Below are positions 10,148-19,688 of a stretch of 64,000 nucleotides of DNA, one piece after another. The stretch lies in NCBI GenBank assembly GCA_017468925.1, contig JAFUHI010000009.1, positions 1-64,000 of the forward strand, read 5' to 3'. The stretch is from Bacilli bacterium. Lineage in GTDB: Bacteria > Bacillota_I > Bacilli_A > RFN20 > CAG-826. The position numbers and the translations under genes are program-made. Below the pieces are notes generated by a model. The model did not search any database. It was not told where the DNA came from and saw only the letters and a list, made by a program, of their open reading frames with translations. Each line of letters begins with the position of its first letter. Position 1 is the first letter of the stretch.

Positions 10148-12148
10148 ATGAGAAAACTATCATTGATATCTTCCATAATGATTATTGCTGCGGCCTCCTT
10201 GTTTGGCTGCGCTCAAAACGAGACAAGCTCCACTGTGGAAAAGACAAATAGAATCGTCTTGAACGCTACATCTATCAATCTAGGGATAGGGGAGACATTC
10301 TACTTAACTACAGCGTATGAGGACTTAGACCAAGATTATGATACGACATTCACATCCAGCGACACATCGATCGTGACCGTGGATGAAGATGGGATTGTGA
10401 CCGCCATTTCGGGAGGAAATGCCTCAGTTGAAGTAAAAAAAGGCAACGCTTCCGCCAAATGCGACTTCACCGTTTCTTTGAATGATTTGGTCCCTTCTTT
10501 ATTCGTGGAAGGGATTAGCAACCATTATCTCTCTTTGGATACCCAGACAACTTTCCAATTCGTCACGAAAGTTAAATTCGGCAACGGCATTTTCGAGCCG
10601 GAAAACCTTTCATTCAACATAGAGAACCTTACGGGCGAAGGGAGGATGGATGGAAATACGTTTATCCCTGCAAAACAAGGGAATTTGAACATAAAAATCA
10701 ATGCTTCTTTTAGAGGAAGCGAATTATATGCATACCCAATTTTCGTGGAGATAAAAGAATCAGTGGTCTTCACTTTGAAAGAAGGGAGCAGCGGAGAAAG
10801 AGAATTCTCGGAAATCAATTTGTTCACGCTTGACCAATACAAAGACAAAACATATCTAACTCAATTTAAACCAGTCGTCTCTTTGAAAGTGGACGGGGAA
10901 GACAAATCAGATTTGGTTGCGATTGATTTTACTGACGAGGATGATGTTATCTCATATGATTCTTCCACGAATACAATCTCATCGAATAAAACCGGCAGGG
11001 CCTTTATGGCTTTGTCGTATGGCGAATACACCAAAGAGATACCAGTCACAGTCAATTTCGTCTATATAGATGATTATGTGGTGGAGGATGTAATAATTGA
11101 CGCTTCAGTCGGTGAATTCCCCGAAGAGATATTTGATTATTTTCCAGATGATAAAACGATTGTCAAAGCGACATCTTTGGATGGGGAAATTGAATACCAA
11201 ATCCAGGATGGAAAAGTTAAAGGCATCCAATCGCATAATTTAGCTTTACAGCAAATTGTCTTATACAATAGCAAAGCCGCCTGCGTTGTTACTTTCAAAG
11301 CCTATGCGAAAATAATCACAAAGGCCGAGGATTTAGGCGATTTCTTGATTGATTTTGGAACTGATACAAACAAAGTCCAGCAATTCCAAAATGACGGATA
11401 TTATATCGTTGCAAACGACATCGACTGTGAAGGGGTCACATACGCTTACCATACGAGAATGATTGGTTTAGGCCCTCGCCAGATAAATCCTTCATGCGGG
11501 TTTGTTGGCACATTCGATGGGCAAGGACACACAATCAGAAACCTTAACACACCTAAGGGCGGATTATTCTTGATTCTTGGCAATAAAGCGGTCGTGAAGA
11601 ACGTGGCTTTTGTCGATGCTCAATTAACAAGCAATATCAACAACAAATTTGTTTTGGCTACATACGTTTACGCCGCTAAAATCCAAAACGTTTACATCAA
11701 TTCCTCATCGGATATCCCTTCACAAGATAATGCGATGGTCGCGGCGTGCTTCACAAATAGCGCCTTAGTCTCTAATTGCTTATTCGAATATACAGGCCAC
11801 GTTACCGCTACAGTGAATTACGGGTCGATGACTGTTTTAACCGAGGGAAGCACATCAAACGATTCCTCATATAGCGATGTCTATGTCGTGTCGGAAACAC
11901 CGATGACAGTGAATAGAGCATATTACTGTGACACGATGAGATTTACTTATTTGGATGAACAGGTGACGATTGTGGTGGACGAAGAAGGGAATGAGCAGGC
12001 ACTTCCTGTATTCGAATATCGCCATAACGGATCGGTTAAGCATTATCTTACATATAATGATATGAAAAACGCATCAAATGATTATTCATCATTCGATGAG
12101 AGATATTGGGCAGTTGATGACAATATCTTGGCGTGGAAGAACAAATAA
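10148..12148 (+). CDS. Surface lipoprotein with BIG2-like and GLUG-like parts
   Basis: A 666-aa lipoprotein (lipobox FGC, Cys21). Residues about 35-105 form a bacterial Ig-like BIG2 domain (NATSINLGIGETFYLTTAYED, DEDGIVTAISGGNASVEVKKG). Several beta-rich segments follow, then near 395-540 a stretch like GLUG/beta-helix adhesin proteins (GFVGTFDGQGHTIRNLNTPKGGLFLILGNKAVVKNVAF). No catalytic motif is recognised. AGGAG lies 7 bases before the ATG, and the gene sits between the DUF4838 protein and the transporter ATPase. Likely a glycan-binding or adhesive surface protein; the ligand is unknown. Confidence 0.7.
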   Translation: MRKLSLISSIMIIAAASLFGCAQNETSSTVEKTNRIVLNATSINLGIGETFYLTTAYEDLDQDYDTTFTSSDTSIVTVDEDGIVTAISGGNASVEVKKGNASAKCDFTVSLNDLVPSLFVEGISNHYLSLDTQTTFQFVTKVKFGNGIFEPENLSFNIENLTGEGRMDGNTFIPAKQGNLNIKINASFRGSELYAYPIFVEIKESVVFTLKEGSSGEREFSEINLFTLDQYKDKTYLTQFKPVVSLKVDGEDKSDLVAIDFTDEDDVISYDSSTNTISSNKTGRAFMALSYGEYTKEIPVTVNFVYIDDYVVEDVIIDASVGEFPEEIFDYFPDDKTIVKATSLDGEIEYQIQDGKVKGIQSHNLALQQIVLYNSKAACVVTFKAYAKIITKAEDLGDFLIDFGTDTNKVQQFQNDGYYIVANDIDCEGVTYAYHTRMIGLGPRQINPSCGFVGTFDGQGHTIRNLNTPKGGLFLILGNKAVVKNVAFVDAQLTSNINNKFVLATYVYAAKIQNVYINSSSDIPSQDNAMVAACFTNSALVSNCLFEYTGHVTATVNYGSMTVLTEGSTSNDSSYSDVYVVSETPMTVNRAYYCDTMRFTYLDEQVTIVVDEEGNEQALPVFEYRHNGSVKHYLTYNDMKNASNDYSSFDERYWAVDDNILAWKNK

Positions 12149-12157
12149 GGAGGCGGT

Positions 12158-13633
12158 ATGTCAACTTTATCTCTAAAGAAAGTAAACAAGATTTATCCAA
12201 ACGGTGTGCAAGCTGTCTTTGATTTTGATTTGGAAGTCAATGACAAAGAATTCATTGTCTTCGTTGGTCCTTCTGGATGTGGAAAATCCACGACATTAAG
12301 GATGATCGCGGGCTTTGAAGAGATAAGCGACGGCGAAATCTGGATTGACGATAAATGCGTTAACACAATCGCCCCAAAAGATAGGGATATCGCGATGGTT
12401 TTCCAGAACTATGCCTTGTATCCTCATATGAGTGTTTATGAGAATATGGCCTTCGCTTTAAGGCTAAGAAAAGTATATAGACCAGTCTTGGATTTGGATT
12501 CAGATAACCCAGAATTCAAAGCGAAACGCCAGGAAATAATCGATAGCAAACAAAAAGAGTTAAATGAAGGCGTGGCTATATTAAAGTCTGAAAAAGCCGG
12601 CAAAGAGAAGATAAAGCAATTCAAATTCGAGAAAAGCAACGAGGCTAAGAAAGCATTGATCGAATTAGAAGAGCAATATTCAACCCAGGTTCTTTCATTC
12701 GATAGGAAGAAAGTCAAAGAGCTAAGCGATGAATTAAAAGAGCTGGAAAAGGCTGAGACAAGAGATGAGACACGAATCCAAAAGCTCAAAGAAGAGATAA
12801 CAAGAGTTCAAAACACAGACGATACTCCTCTATACGCCTATAGGCATTATAACGACAAAGAAATCGCTGAAAGAGTGATGTCTGCAGCGGAGATTCTAGG
12901 ATTGGTTCCTTATTTGAAGAGAAAACCTGCCGCATTATCTGGCGGACAGAGGCAGCGCGTTGCTCTTGGCAGAGCGATCGTGAGAAATCCTAAGGTCTTC
13001 TTGATGGATGAGCCTTTATCTAATCTGGATGCCAAATTGCGTGTTCAGACTCGAAGTGAGATTATCAAAATCCACGAAAGGGTTGGGGCGACTACCGTCT
13101 ATGTCACCCACGACCAGACCGAGGCTATGACTATGGCATCTCGAATCGTGATTATGAAAGATGGCTATATCCAGCAAATAGGAACCCCAGAAGAAGTATA
13201 TTCACATCCTGCAAATATCTTTGTCGGAGGATTCATCGGCTCGCCTGCGATGAATTTCATCAAAGGAACGTATGATGGGAAAGACTTTGTGATCGAAGGA
13301 GAAAGCGAGACAAAGATCGTTTTGGGCAAGAATTGCGGGGATTTATTGAGAGATTACACGAATAAACGCTTGGTTTTGGGTATCAGGCCAGAAGATATAT
13401 ATGAAGAAGGTGACCACAATAATGAATTGCCAAGCAACACAATTGAAATCAAATGCGATATCGTGGAGCTTCTAGGACATGAAAAGATAGTCTATGGCAG
13501 CGTCGATAAACAAAAGCTCACCATCAAGGAACCTGCAAAGCATCGCATCAAAATAGGCGAGACAAGGAAATATTGCCTTGATATGGAAAAAGTACTCTTC
13601 TTTGATGAAGAAAGCACAAAGGTGATTGGATAA
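12158..13633 (+). CDS. Sugar ABC transporter ATP-binding protein with long coiled-coil insertion
   Basis: An ATPase of the MsmK/UgpC/MalK type that energises the importer of this operon from the cytoplasmic side. Walker A GPSGCGKST is at residues 37-45, the Q-loop Gln at 82, LSGGQ at 260-264, Walker B with the catalytic Glu (FLMDEP) at 281-286, and a C-terminal TOBE-like regulatory domain from about 370. Between the Q-loop region (ends about 106) and the helix before the signature (from about 233) lies an extra stretch of about 125 residues rich in Lys and Glu and predicted to be helical. MalK/MsmK proteins are normally about 370 aa; this one is 491. Similar enlarged ATPases are known in Mycoplasma. 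AAGGAGG precedes the ATG. Confidence 0.9.
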   Translation: MSTLSLKKVNKIYPNGVQAVFDFDLEVNDKEFIVFVGPSGCGKSTTLRMIAGFEEISDGEIWIDDKCVNTIAPKDRDIAMVFQNYALYPHMSVYENMAFALRLRKVYRPVLDLDSDNPEFKAKRQEIIDSKQKELNEGVAILKSEKAGKEKIKQFKFEKSNEAKKALIELEEQYSTQVLSFDRKKVKELSDELKELEKAETRDETRIQKLKEEITRVQNTDDTPLYAYRHYNDKEIAERVMSAAEILGLVPYLKRKPAALSGGQRQRVALGRAIVRNPKVFLMDEPLSNLDAKLRVQTRSEIIKIHERVGATTVYVTHDQTEAMTMASRIVIMKDGYIQQIGTPEEVYSHPANIFVGGFIGSPAMNFIKGTYDGKDFVIEGESETKIVLGKNCGDLLRDYTNKRLVLGIRPEDIYEEGDHNNELPSNTIEIKCDIVELLGHEKIVYGSVDKQKLTIKEPAKHRIKIGETRKYCLDMEKVLFFDEESTKVIG

Positions 13634-13635
13634 GC

Positions 13636-13968
13636 ATGATATTCTCCCATTATTATTCGACATCAGAGCCAAGTTCGAAAAAAGGCAAATATCCACCGAT
13701 TAAGGTAAACATTTCCACATATGAAGCCTTCAGTAAGGTTGTGAATTACCTAAATGAAAACGGATATGGAGAGCTAAAAGCGAACGAAGAATATTACGAT
13801 ATATTCGCTACAAGAGATGGATATGAAGCATCGATCTTGGTGGCGAGCGACGGGGGAGAAAGCTTAATCCAGATATCAATCTATTACGAGAAGAAATTCA
13901 ATCATGTGAAAAGGTTGTTCAAGGAAATATATAACGATTTGGAGGAGTTGTTCAGCAATTACGCATAA
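13636..13968 (+). CDS. Small unrecognised protein between ATPase and permease genes
   Basis: A 110-aa protein starting two bases after the ATPase stop and ending one base before the permease start, so it is almost certainly translated as part of the operon. It has no signal peptide or membrane segment and reads as a compact alpha/beta domain: an N-terminal strand (PPIKVNISTYEAF), a helix, a central YYDIFATRDGYEASILVASDGGESLIQISIYYE hairpin (in two pieces), and a C-terminal amphipathic helix (FKEIYNDLEELF). I do not recognise the family. Its position suggests a cytoplasmic partner or regulator of the enlarged ATPase, which is inference only. Confidence 0.65.
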   Translation: MIFSHYYSTSEPSSKKGKYPPIKVNISTYEAFSKVVNYLNENGYGELKANEEYYDIFATRDGYEASILVASDGGESLIQISIYYEKKFNHVKRLFKEIYNDLEELFSNYA

Positions 13969-13969
13969 T

Positions 13970-14908
13970 ATGGCCAAAGCGAAAAGAAAGAAGACATCGC
14001 TATTAAAGAATTCGCGTTATCTGAAGCGACTAATCTTTTATATTCTTGTTTTGGCTTTGCCTTTGCTCCAATTCGCTTTGTTCTATGTCTATGTCAATGT
14101 TGATAGCATCATCCTCGCCTTCCAGCAATATGAAATCGCAGAGGGTGGGAAATACGTCGCCTCTTTCGCCGGCTTTGAGAACTTCAAAAACGTTTTCCAG
14201 ATATTCGCTGATAAACCGCAGCTGATTGAGAATTCGTTGTTGCTTTTCGTCGTTGAATTCTTCATTGGCATCCCTCTTGCCTTGCTTTTCTCATATTACA
14301 TATACAAACATAAGCTTTTTGCGGGGTTATTTAGGGTTTTGTTATTCTTGCCTCAGATAATATCTGGAACAGTATTCGTAATCATTATCAAGATTTTGCT
14401 TGGCGAGGCGTTCCCTGGATCTCAATTACCTGATTTGCTTATCAACGCGACGATTGATGTAAGAAGATCTACTTTGTTGGCCTTTGTCCTCTTCATGAGT
14501 TTTGGCACGAATGTCCTTCTTTTCACAGGCGCGATGACAAACATTCCTCCAAGCTTGGTGGAGGCTAGCGAACTCGATGGATGCAACCCAATCCAGGAAT
14601 TTGTTTTTGTCACTTTGCCTTGCATTTTCCCAACGATTGTCTCCTTCATAATCATGACGATCGGCACTATATTCACCAACCAGATGTATTTATTCACCTT
14701 TGGTTTCCAAGACGACAAATTGGCCACGATTGGCTACTTTATTTATAGCCAAGCCCAAAACACTGCTGGAGGTTTGGTCCCATCTTCGGCGAATGTGGCA
14801 AGCTATGGAACTTTAAGCGCATTCTCTTTGTTGATTACGATTGTTTTATTCCCAGTCACTCTTGGGGTCAGAAAATTATTGCTCAAATTTGGGCCTTCAG
14901 CGAAATAG
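13970..14908 (+). CDS. Sugar ABC transporter permease, MalF type
   Basis: A 312-aa inner-membrane permease with six predicted membrane segments (first near residues 20-45, LIFYILVLALPLLQFALFYVYV). It carries the EAA cytoplasmic loop motif LVEASELDGCNPIQEFVFVTLPCI that docks on the ATPase. It forms the membrane pore together with the next gene. The ATG follows the previous stop by one base, so it is translationally coupled. Family membership is clear; the substrate, probably an oligosaccharide, is inferred from the surrounding surface proteins. Confidence 0.9.
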   Translation: MAKAKRKKTSLLKNSRYLKRLIFYILVLALPLLQFALFYVYVNVDSIILAFQQYEIAEGGKYVASFAGFENFKNVFQIFADKPQLIENSLLLFVVEFFIGIPLALLFSYYIYKHKLFAGLFRVLLFLPQIISGTVFVIIIKILLGEAFPGSQLPDLLINATIDVRRSTLLAFVLFMSFGTNVLLFTGAMTNIPPSLVEASELDGCNPIQEFVFVTLPCIFPTIVSFIIMTIGTIFTNQMYLFTFGFQDDKLATIGYFIYSQAQNTAGGLVPSSANVASYGTLSAFSLLITIVLFPVTLGVRKLLLKFGPSAK

Positions 14909-14917
14909 GAAATAGTT

Positions 14918-15892
14918 ATGGCTAGATTGAATTTGAAAAGGAAAAACAAAATCAAAAACAAATCGCTAGTGGGCACCATTTTCTATTCCTTGATTGCTGC
15001 GGTTTTGGTTGTTTTCACCATCATTTTGACGATGATAATCTTCTGGGCCATCTTGAATTCGTTCAAATCTGGCTTTGAGTTCGACGCCGGGAATTATTTC
15101 TCTTGGCCAACAGGGGAATATGATCCTGATTTCAGCTTCTTTGATAACTTCATATCAATGCTTACAGAATTCAAGATACATATCGGCAACCAGTCATATT
15201 ATTCGCGTCTATTTGGTGAGATTATCCAGCCAGAGACAGACGTCTCATTTGGCTTGATGCTTGTATATACCCTTGTATATGCTGGCCTTGGCGGCTTCCT
15301 CCAGACCATCGTTCCAGCTGTGGTGGCCTATATGTTATGCAAATACAAATTCAAATTCTCGAAGATTCTCTACGGTGTGGCGCTTATTGTCTACATCATC
15401 CCAATCGTAGGCAATTATCCAGCTATGATAACCCTTATGAGAGACTTGGGCATATATAACACCTTGTATGGTTCCCTCATCCAGAAGTTCAATTTCTTTG
15501 GAATGTATTTCTTTGTCTTCTATGCATATTTCGAAAATTATTCTGATACGTATCTAGAAGCCGCGGAAATCGATGGGGCAAACCAACTTCAAACCATCAC
15601 TAGAGTTGTGCTTCCTATGGCAATTAAGCTTATTTCTACGGTGTTTTTGATCTCTTTTGTCAATTTGTGGAATGATTATCAATCGCCTTTACTATATATG
15701 CCTAGCTATCCAACCCTCGCCTATGGCATCTATCGTTTATCATCCGGTAGTAGCGGTGCTCTAGGAGTCACAGTCACCACCACGATGAAATTCGCGGGCG
15801 TTATCTCTACTGCGATGCCAGTGGTGTTGCTATTCATATTCTTGAAAGACAAGCTTATGGCGAATCTTTCTCTTGGAGGGATCAAGGAATAA
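14918..15892 (+). CDS. Sugar ABC transporter permease, MalG type
   Basis: A 324-aa permease, the second half of the pore. Six hydrophobic segments are visible, and the EAA loop reads YLEAAEIDGANQLQTITRVVLPM, a standard MalG-type loop with EAAxxDGA. There is a periplasmic-side insertion of about 60 residues after the first helix (GFEFDAGNYFSWPTGEYDPD). It starts 9 bases after the first permease and its stop codon directly abuts the GTG of the next gene. Confidence 0.9.
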   Translation: MARLNLKRKNKIKNKSLVGTIFYSLIAAVLVVFTIILTMIIFWAILNSFKSGFEFDAGNYFSWPTGEYDPDFSFFDNFISMLTEFKIHIGNQSYYSRLFGEIIQPETDVSFGLMLVYTLVYAGLGGFLQTIVPAVVAYMLCKYKFKFSKILYGVALIVYIIPIVGNYPAMITLMRDLGIYNTLYGSLIQKFNFFGMYFFVFYAYFENYSDTYLEAAEIDGANQLQTITRVVLPMAIKLISTVFLISFVNLWNDYQSPLLYMPSYPTLAYGIYRLSSGSSGALGVTVTTTMKFAGVISTAMPVVLLFIFLKDKLMANLSLGGIKE

Positions 15893-18800
15893 GTGCGAAT
15901 CAATAAAAAATTCGTTTCATTTTCTTTTATTGCCTTATCTTTTCTTGTGGCCTCTTTGGTCATGACTTTCTCGCCAAGCTCGATTTTGGCCACTCCGATA
16001 AATGAGACCTGGGTCCACTATAACAAAGTTAATGCATCTTCCATAGAAAAAGGCATCAAGGAATATTGGGTGAGCTGTTCCAGCCAAGAACACCGTTTTC
16101 TCGCCCCAATGAGTGGTACCATAAGGGAAGGCGGCACACCAAGCAGGGACTTCATTAATTCTCTATCCCCGGATGATGACAGATTGATAGATATCTACGG
16201 CAAATTGTTTGATTTTAATAATGGTTTGAATTCATATATCACCATCAAAGATGGATTTGAATCGTTGGAGATAGTGGATAATGAGGGTCTAGAAGGAAGC
16301 AAAGCCTTGAAAGCAAGCCGCATAGGAACCTCATATCTTGATTCACATCTATCCATCGATAAAGGATATCTTGATTATGTTTTCTCCGATCCGAAGGTCA
16401 AATCATTATCTTTCTACGCGAAAGGGACATTAGAGACAAATAATTTCCGCCACAAAACGGTGGACAAGCAATTTGTTAACAATAATAACTACATCATTTC
16501 TTGTTATGAACGAAACGATTCAAACTATGGAATAAAAAATACTTATAAAAGATTTTGTTTAACTAGAGGCGTCTATTCGCAAATGGGTGAAAGTGACTGG
16601 TTCATACAATATGGCGGGACCGGATCATATGATTTATATCTTGATGGATTTTCCGTCTCGTTCTCTGACTACTATGATTATTCATTGAATGGTGTGGAAA
16701 ACGGATTTTTGAACAAGTCTGACAGTACCACTTATTATCTTAGGGATGCCGCAAGCGGCTTGGCGAACTTTATAATCACGACAGGAAATGAGGCCAACAC
16801 GGTCGATTTTGATTACACGAATTGCACCGAAGGATATAGATCAATCAAGATTAATAAGACCAATTCAAGCAACATAACATATTACCTAAGGTGGGATTAT
16901 GCATATGAGAACATTCCAGACGAAGGCATCTATTTCGATTTCTACACCACAGTGAATTTGAATGGTTGGTGGAGTGGACAGAACACCGGAGCATTCGTTG
17001 ATGGAAAAGATAAGCCGGTTGTCGACACCGTCAACAAATCAATCAAAGCAAATACATGGTACACATTCCATTTCACCAAAGATCAGATAACTAGCGATGG
17101 GCGTTTCCTCATCCATAAGAGCCCAGTTGGCACAATGTATATCGACAACATCCGCTTAGCGACAAGAGAACTTACGTCATTTGAAAACGTCGGAGCGTTC
17201 CAAATCACTTCACCTTCATATGATACGAATGATGGATATGGAGGAGCCTCTAAAAACAGATTTGAGAATAACGAGGCCAATATCCGTCAGTGCCTCGACT
17301 CCAATTCATTCCTTTTTGCCTCCAAATGGAAAGTTTGTTCCGCAGCAGAGATAACAAGCGAAAGGGCAAGCGATGGATTGTATAGTCTCAAATTGACAAA
17401 GGCAACGAACGGAACCTTGGAAATATGCCCCCAATATGTTGAGATGCTAGGAGAAGATGACGCTATAACATTTGATGCGTATACCGATGATTTGGATAGG
17501 CTTACGGCAACTACCATAGGGGGAAATACGTTAACATTAGCAAACGGAGAATGGACAACTATCTCTCTAACCAAGGAAGATTTCGTTGCAAACTCCGGTC
17601 GTTTTACCACAAACGCATTCGGTGCCGGTACTTTATATATCGATAATATTCGTCTTTCTAAAGGCTATGCATATAGCAATCATGGCGTCGCTCATTATTC
17701 TTCGTCGCAAGGTGCGAAAATCAAAACATCCCTTTCGATGGATGAATTCCATTCCTTATCAATCGATGGCGACACTGCCTTCATAAACGGGGCGATAAAT
17801 GACGAAATAGAGATATCGCAATCGTCTTTGAGTGAAGGGATGCACGTTGCGTTGGTCTCTTATTTCCATGATGGGCATCTCATTAATGAGCACATCTATT
17901 TCGAGGGGCTTCAATTCACCAATATTTCGACTGGATTAAGCGTCTCCGCCACCTATGGCGACAATTCATATTACACATTGTCAGGATATTCTAATGTTTA
18001 TCGAATGATGGTGGGGGATAAAGAGTTCCCATATGAAACTGACGGTTCATCGTATCTTTTGCCAAAGGCTGCGTTGGTGCAGATGCTCCCAGAATCCAAC
18101 AATCAAAAAGTCTCTGGCGTTGTTAAATTAAAGATGTTCACCAATGATGCAAAATACATTGTCCCAATCAATGTCACATTGTCTGGAACTGCCGAAATGA
18201 AAGCATTGCCAACATATAGCGGTGAAGGTATAGGAAGCCACGCTTATTCTTCAACCAATTCCAAAACATCTAGGACTGATTACGAACAATATTTAGGAAT
18301 GGATAAGGTCGCCGAATTCCAAAACACAGGCTTGGAGATGATGTATGAGCAAGCATTACATGTAGGGAAATACGAATATACATTAAGCGACGCGATGACT
18401 TATTTGTTCGATAACGCTGCAAAACTCAATCAAAAAGTAATGGTAGTGGATGCGACATTCACCGTATTAAGCAAATACAACACCTCGATTATTGGGGTTG
18501 ATTTACTCGAAAATGTCGATAGCGTTGGCAATCCAACCGGAAATAAATTCTCCAATCAAAACATTCCAATCGTGGATGGGAATTATAGATTCTCCTCTAC
18601 GACAGAACTAGACTCTTTTGTCGAACATAGATTAGGCCTATATATGAATCATCCCGCTTGCAAAGGGGTGAATATCGGCGATGAGCAGACTTATTTGATG
18701 TTAAATGGCGGTTTCAAAGATCTCATGGCCTCCATCAAGAGAGTCAAAACAAAACTCAATCGTGAGGATTTCTATGTAAACGCCAATCTCCAGCCGCTCT

Positions 18801-19687
18801 CCGCTACAGATTTGGTCTTGACTGGCGTTACTCCTTCAGGAACGGTGAGCGATGCTAAACACGAGCAGAACTATGTCACATATTTAAATGCTTTCGTTCA
18901 AAATAGCGGTCTTGATTATGTTCAATTCGATGCCTATCCTTTCGCTGATAGCTCTAAAAGCGGAATATACGAAAGAAAAGGACTGAATAAGCATTATATC
19001 CGCAACATTTTGATTGTCGCCAATTATTGCAAAAACAACAATCTTGATATGTATATGGTTACTCAATCAGTTACATATTATGGAACTAGAATTCTCAATA
19101 GAAACGATATAGCCTGGATCAGCAATATGGTTCTTGGAATGGGTGTCAAACACATCTCATTCTTTGTCTATTGCGTTAGGGCGGTAACTGGATCAGAAAC
19201 CTGGATTGATGGCAGCGCCTTCTTATGTGTCGATGGAACCAGAAGCGATCTCTATTATTACTTCCAAAGCCAGATTCATGAAATAAATGCTTTGGCGCCT
19301 GTCATTTCTTGCTTCGATTATGAATGGGTCCATTTGTATAGGAAAGCAACGTACAACACGGCGACAATCTATACACAAGCCACAAGCTCCGCTTCTTATA
19401 CAAGCAGCTCCACTTATGGTGAATTGAGCTCTGTAACCACTTCAAAAGATTGGACTATGGTCACAGGACTAAGAAATAGCGATGATGGCAAATATATGTA
19501 TATGGTCCAAAACGTCTATAACAGCTTTGATGCCAATCTATTACAGACAGTGACTCTTACATTCAAGGAGAATTACGAATATGCGGTGATTTATGAAGCT
19601 GGATTGCCACGTATCGTCAATATGAATGCGACAACATTGCAGGTTAATTTATCCGCGGGCCACGCGACATATGTGATGGTTTATTGA
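15893..19687 (+). CDS. Secreted protein: three binding-like modules plus TIM-barrel-like glycosidase domain
   Basis: Last gene of the operon (1264 aa), starting with GTG directly after the permease stop. It has an N-terminal signal peptide (FSFIALSFLVASLVMTF) without a lipobox. Residues about 75-600 repeat the three beta-sandwich modules of the first gene (closing strands YLDGFSVS, YIDNIRLA, YIDNIRLS). The C-terminal 500 residues resemble a glycosidase TIM barrel, with GDEQ near the end of one strand (Glu931), FDAYPF (Asp1013), MVTQ (Gln1058) and GVKHISFFVY. The acid/base position could be Glu931. The strand that usually carries a nucleophile Glu has Gln1058, so retaining activity is doubtful. 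I cannot place it in a GH family; a GH42-like fold is the nearest impression. There is no membrane anchor, so it may be released or held by wall binding. Confidence 0.7.
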   Translation: MRINKKFVSFSFIALSFLVASLVMTFSPSSILATPINETWVHYNKVNASSIEKGIKEYWVSCSSQEHRFLAPMSGTIREGGTPSRDFINSLSPDDDRLIDIYGKLFDFNNGLNSYITIKDGFESLEIVDNEGLEGSKALKASRIGTSYLDSHLSIDKGYLDYVFSDPKVKSLSFYAKGTLETNNFRHKTVDKQFVNNNNYIISCYERNDSNYGIKNTYKRFCLTRGVYSQMGESDWFIQYGGTGSYDLYLDGFSVSFSDYYDYSLNGVENGFLNKSDSTTYYLRDAASGLANFIITTGNEANTVDFDYTNCTEGYRSIKINKTNSSNITYYLRWDYAYENIPDEGIYFDFYTTVNLNGWWSGQNTGAFVDGKDKPVVDTVNKSIKANTWYTFHFTKDQITSDGRFLIHKSPVGTMYIDNIRLATRELTSFENVGAFQITSPSYDTNDGYGGASKNRFENNEANIRQCLDSNSFLFASKWKVCSAAEITSERASDGLYSLKLTKATNGTLEICPQYVEMLGEDDAITFDAYTDDLDRLTATTIGGNTLTLANGEWTTISLTKEDFVANSGRFTTNAFGAGTLYIDNIRLSKGYAYSNHGVAHYSSSQGAKIKTSLSMDEFHSLSIDGDTAFINGAINDEIEISQSSLSEGMHVALVSYFHDGHLINEHIYFEGLQFTNISTGLSVSATYGDNSYYTLSGYSNVYRMMVGDKEFPYETDGSSYLLPKAALVQMLPESNNQKVSGVVKLKMFTNDAKYIVPINVTLSGTAEMKALPTYSGEGIGSHAYSSTNSKTSRTDYEQYLGMDKVAEFQNTGLEMMYEQALHVGKYEYTLSDAMTYLFDNAAKLNQKVMVVDATFTVLSKYNTSIIGVDLLENVDSVGNPTGNKFSNQNIPIVDGNYRFSSTTELDSFVEHRLGLYMNHPACKGVNIGDEQTYLMLNGGFKDLMASIKRVKTKLNREDFYVNANLQPLSATDLVLTGVTPSGTVSDAKHEQNYVTYLNAFVQNSGLDYVQFDAYPFADSSKSGIYERKGLNKHYIRNILIVANYCKNNNLDMYMVTQSVTYYGTRILNRNDIAWISNMVLGMGVKHISFFVYCVRAVTGSETWIDGSAFLCVDGTRSDLYYYFQSQIHEINALAPVISCFDYEWVHLYRKATYNTATIYTQATSSASYTSSSTYGELSSVTTSKDWTMVTGLRNSDDGKYMYMVQNVYNSFDANLLQTVTLTFKENYEYAVIYEAGLPRIVNMNATTLQVNLSAGHATYVMVY

Positions 19688-19688
19688 A

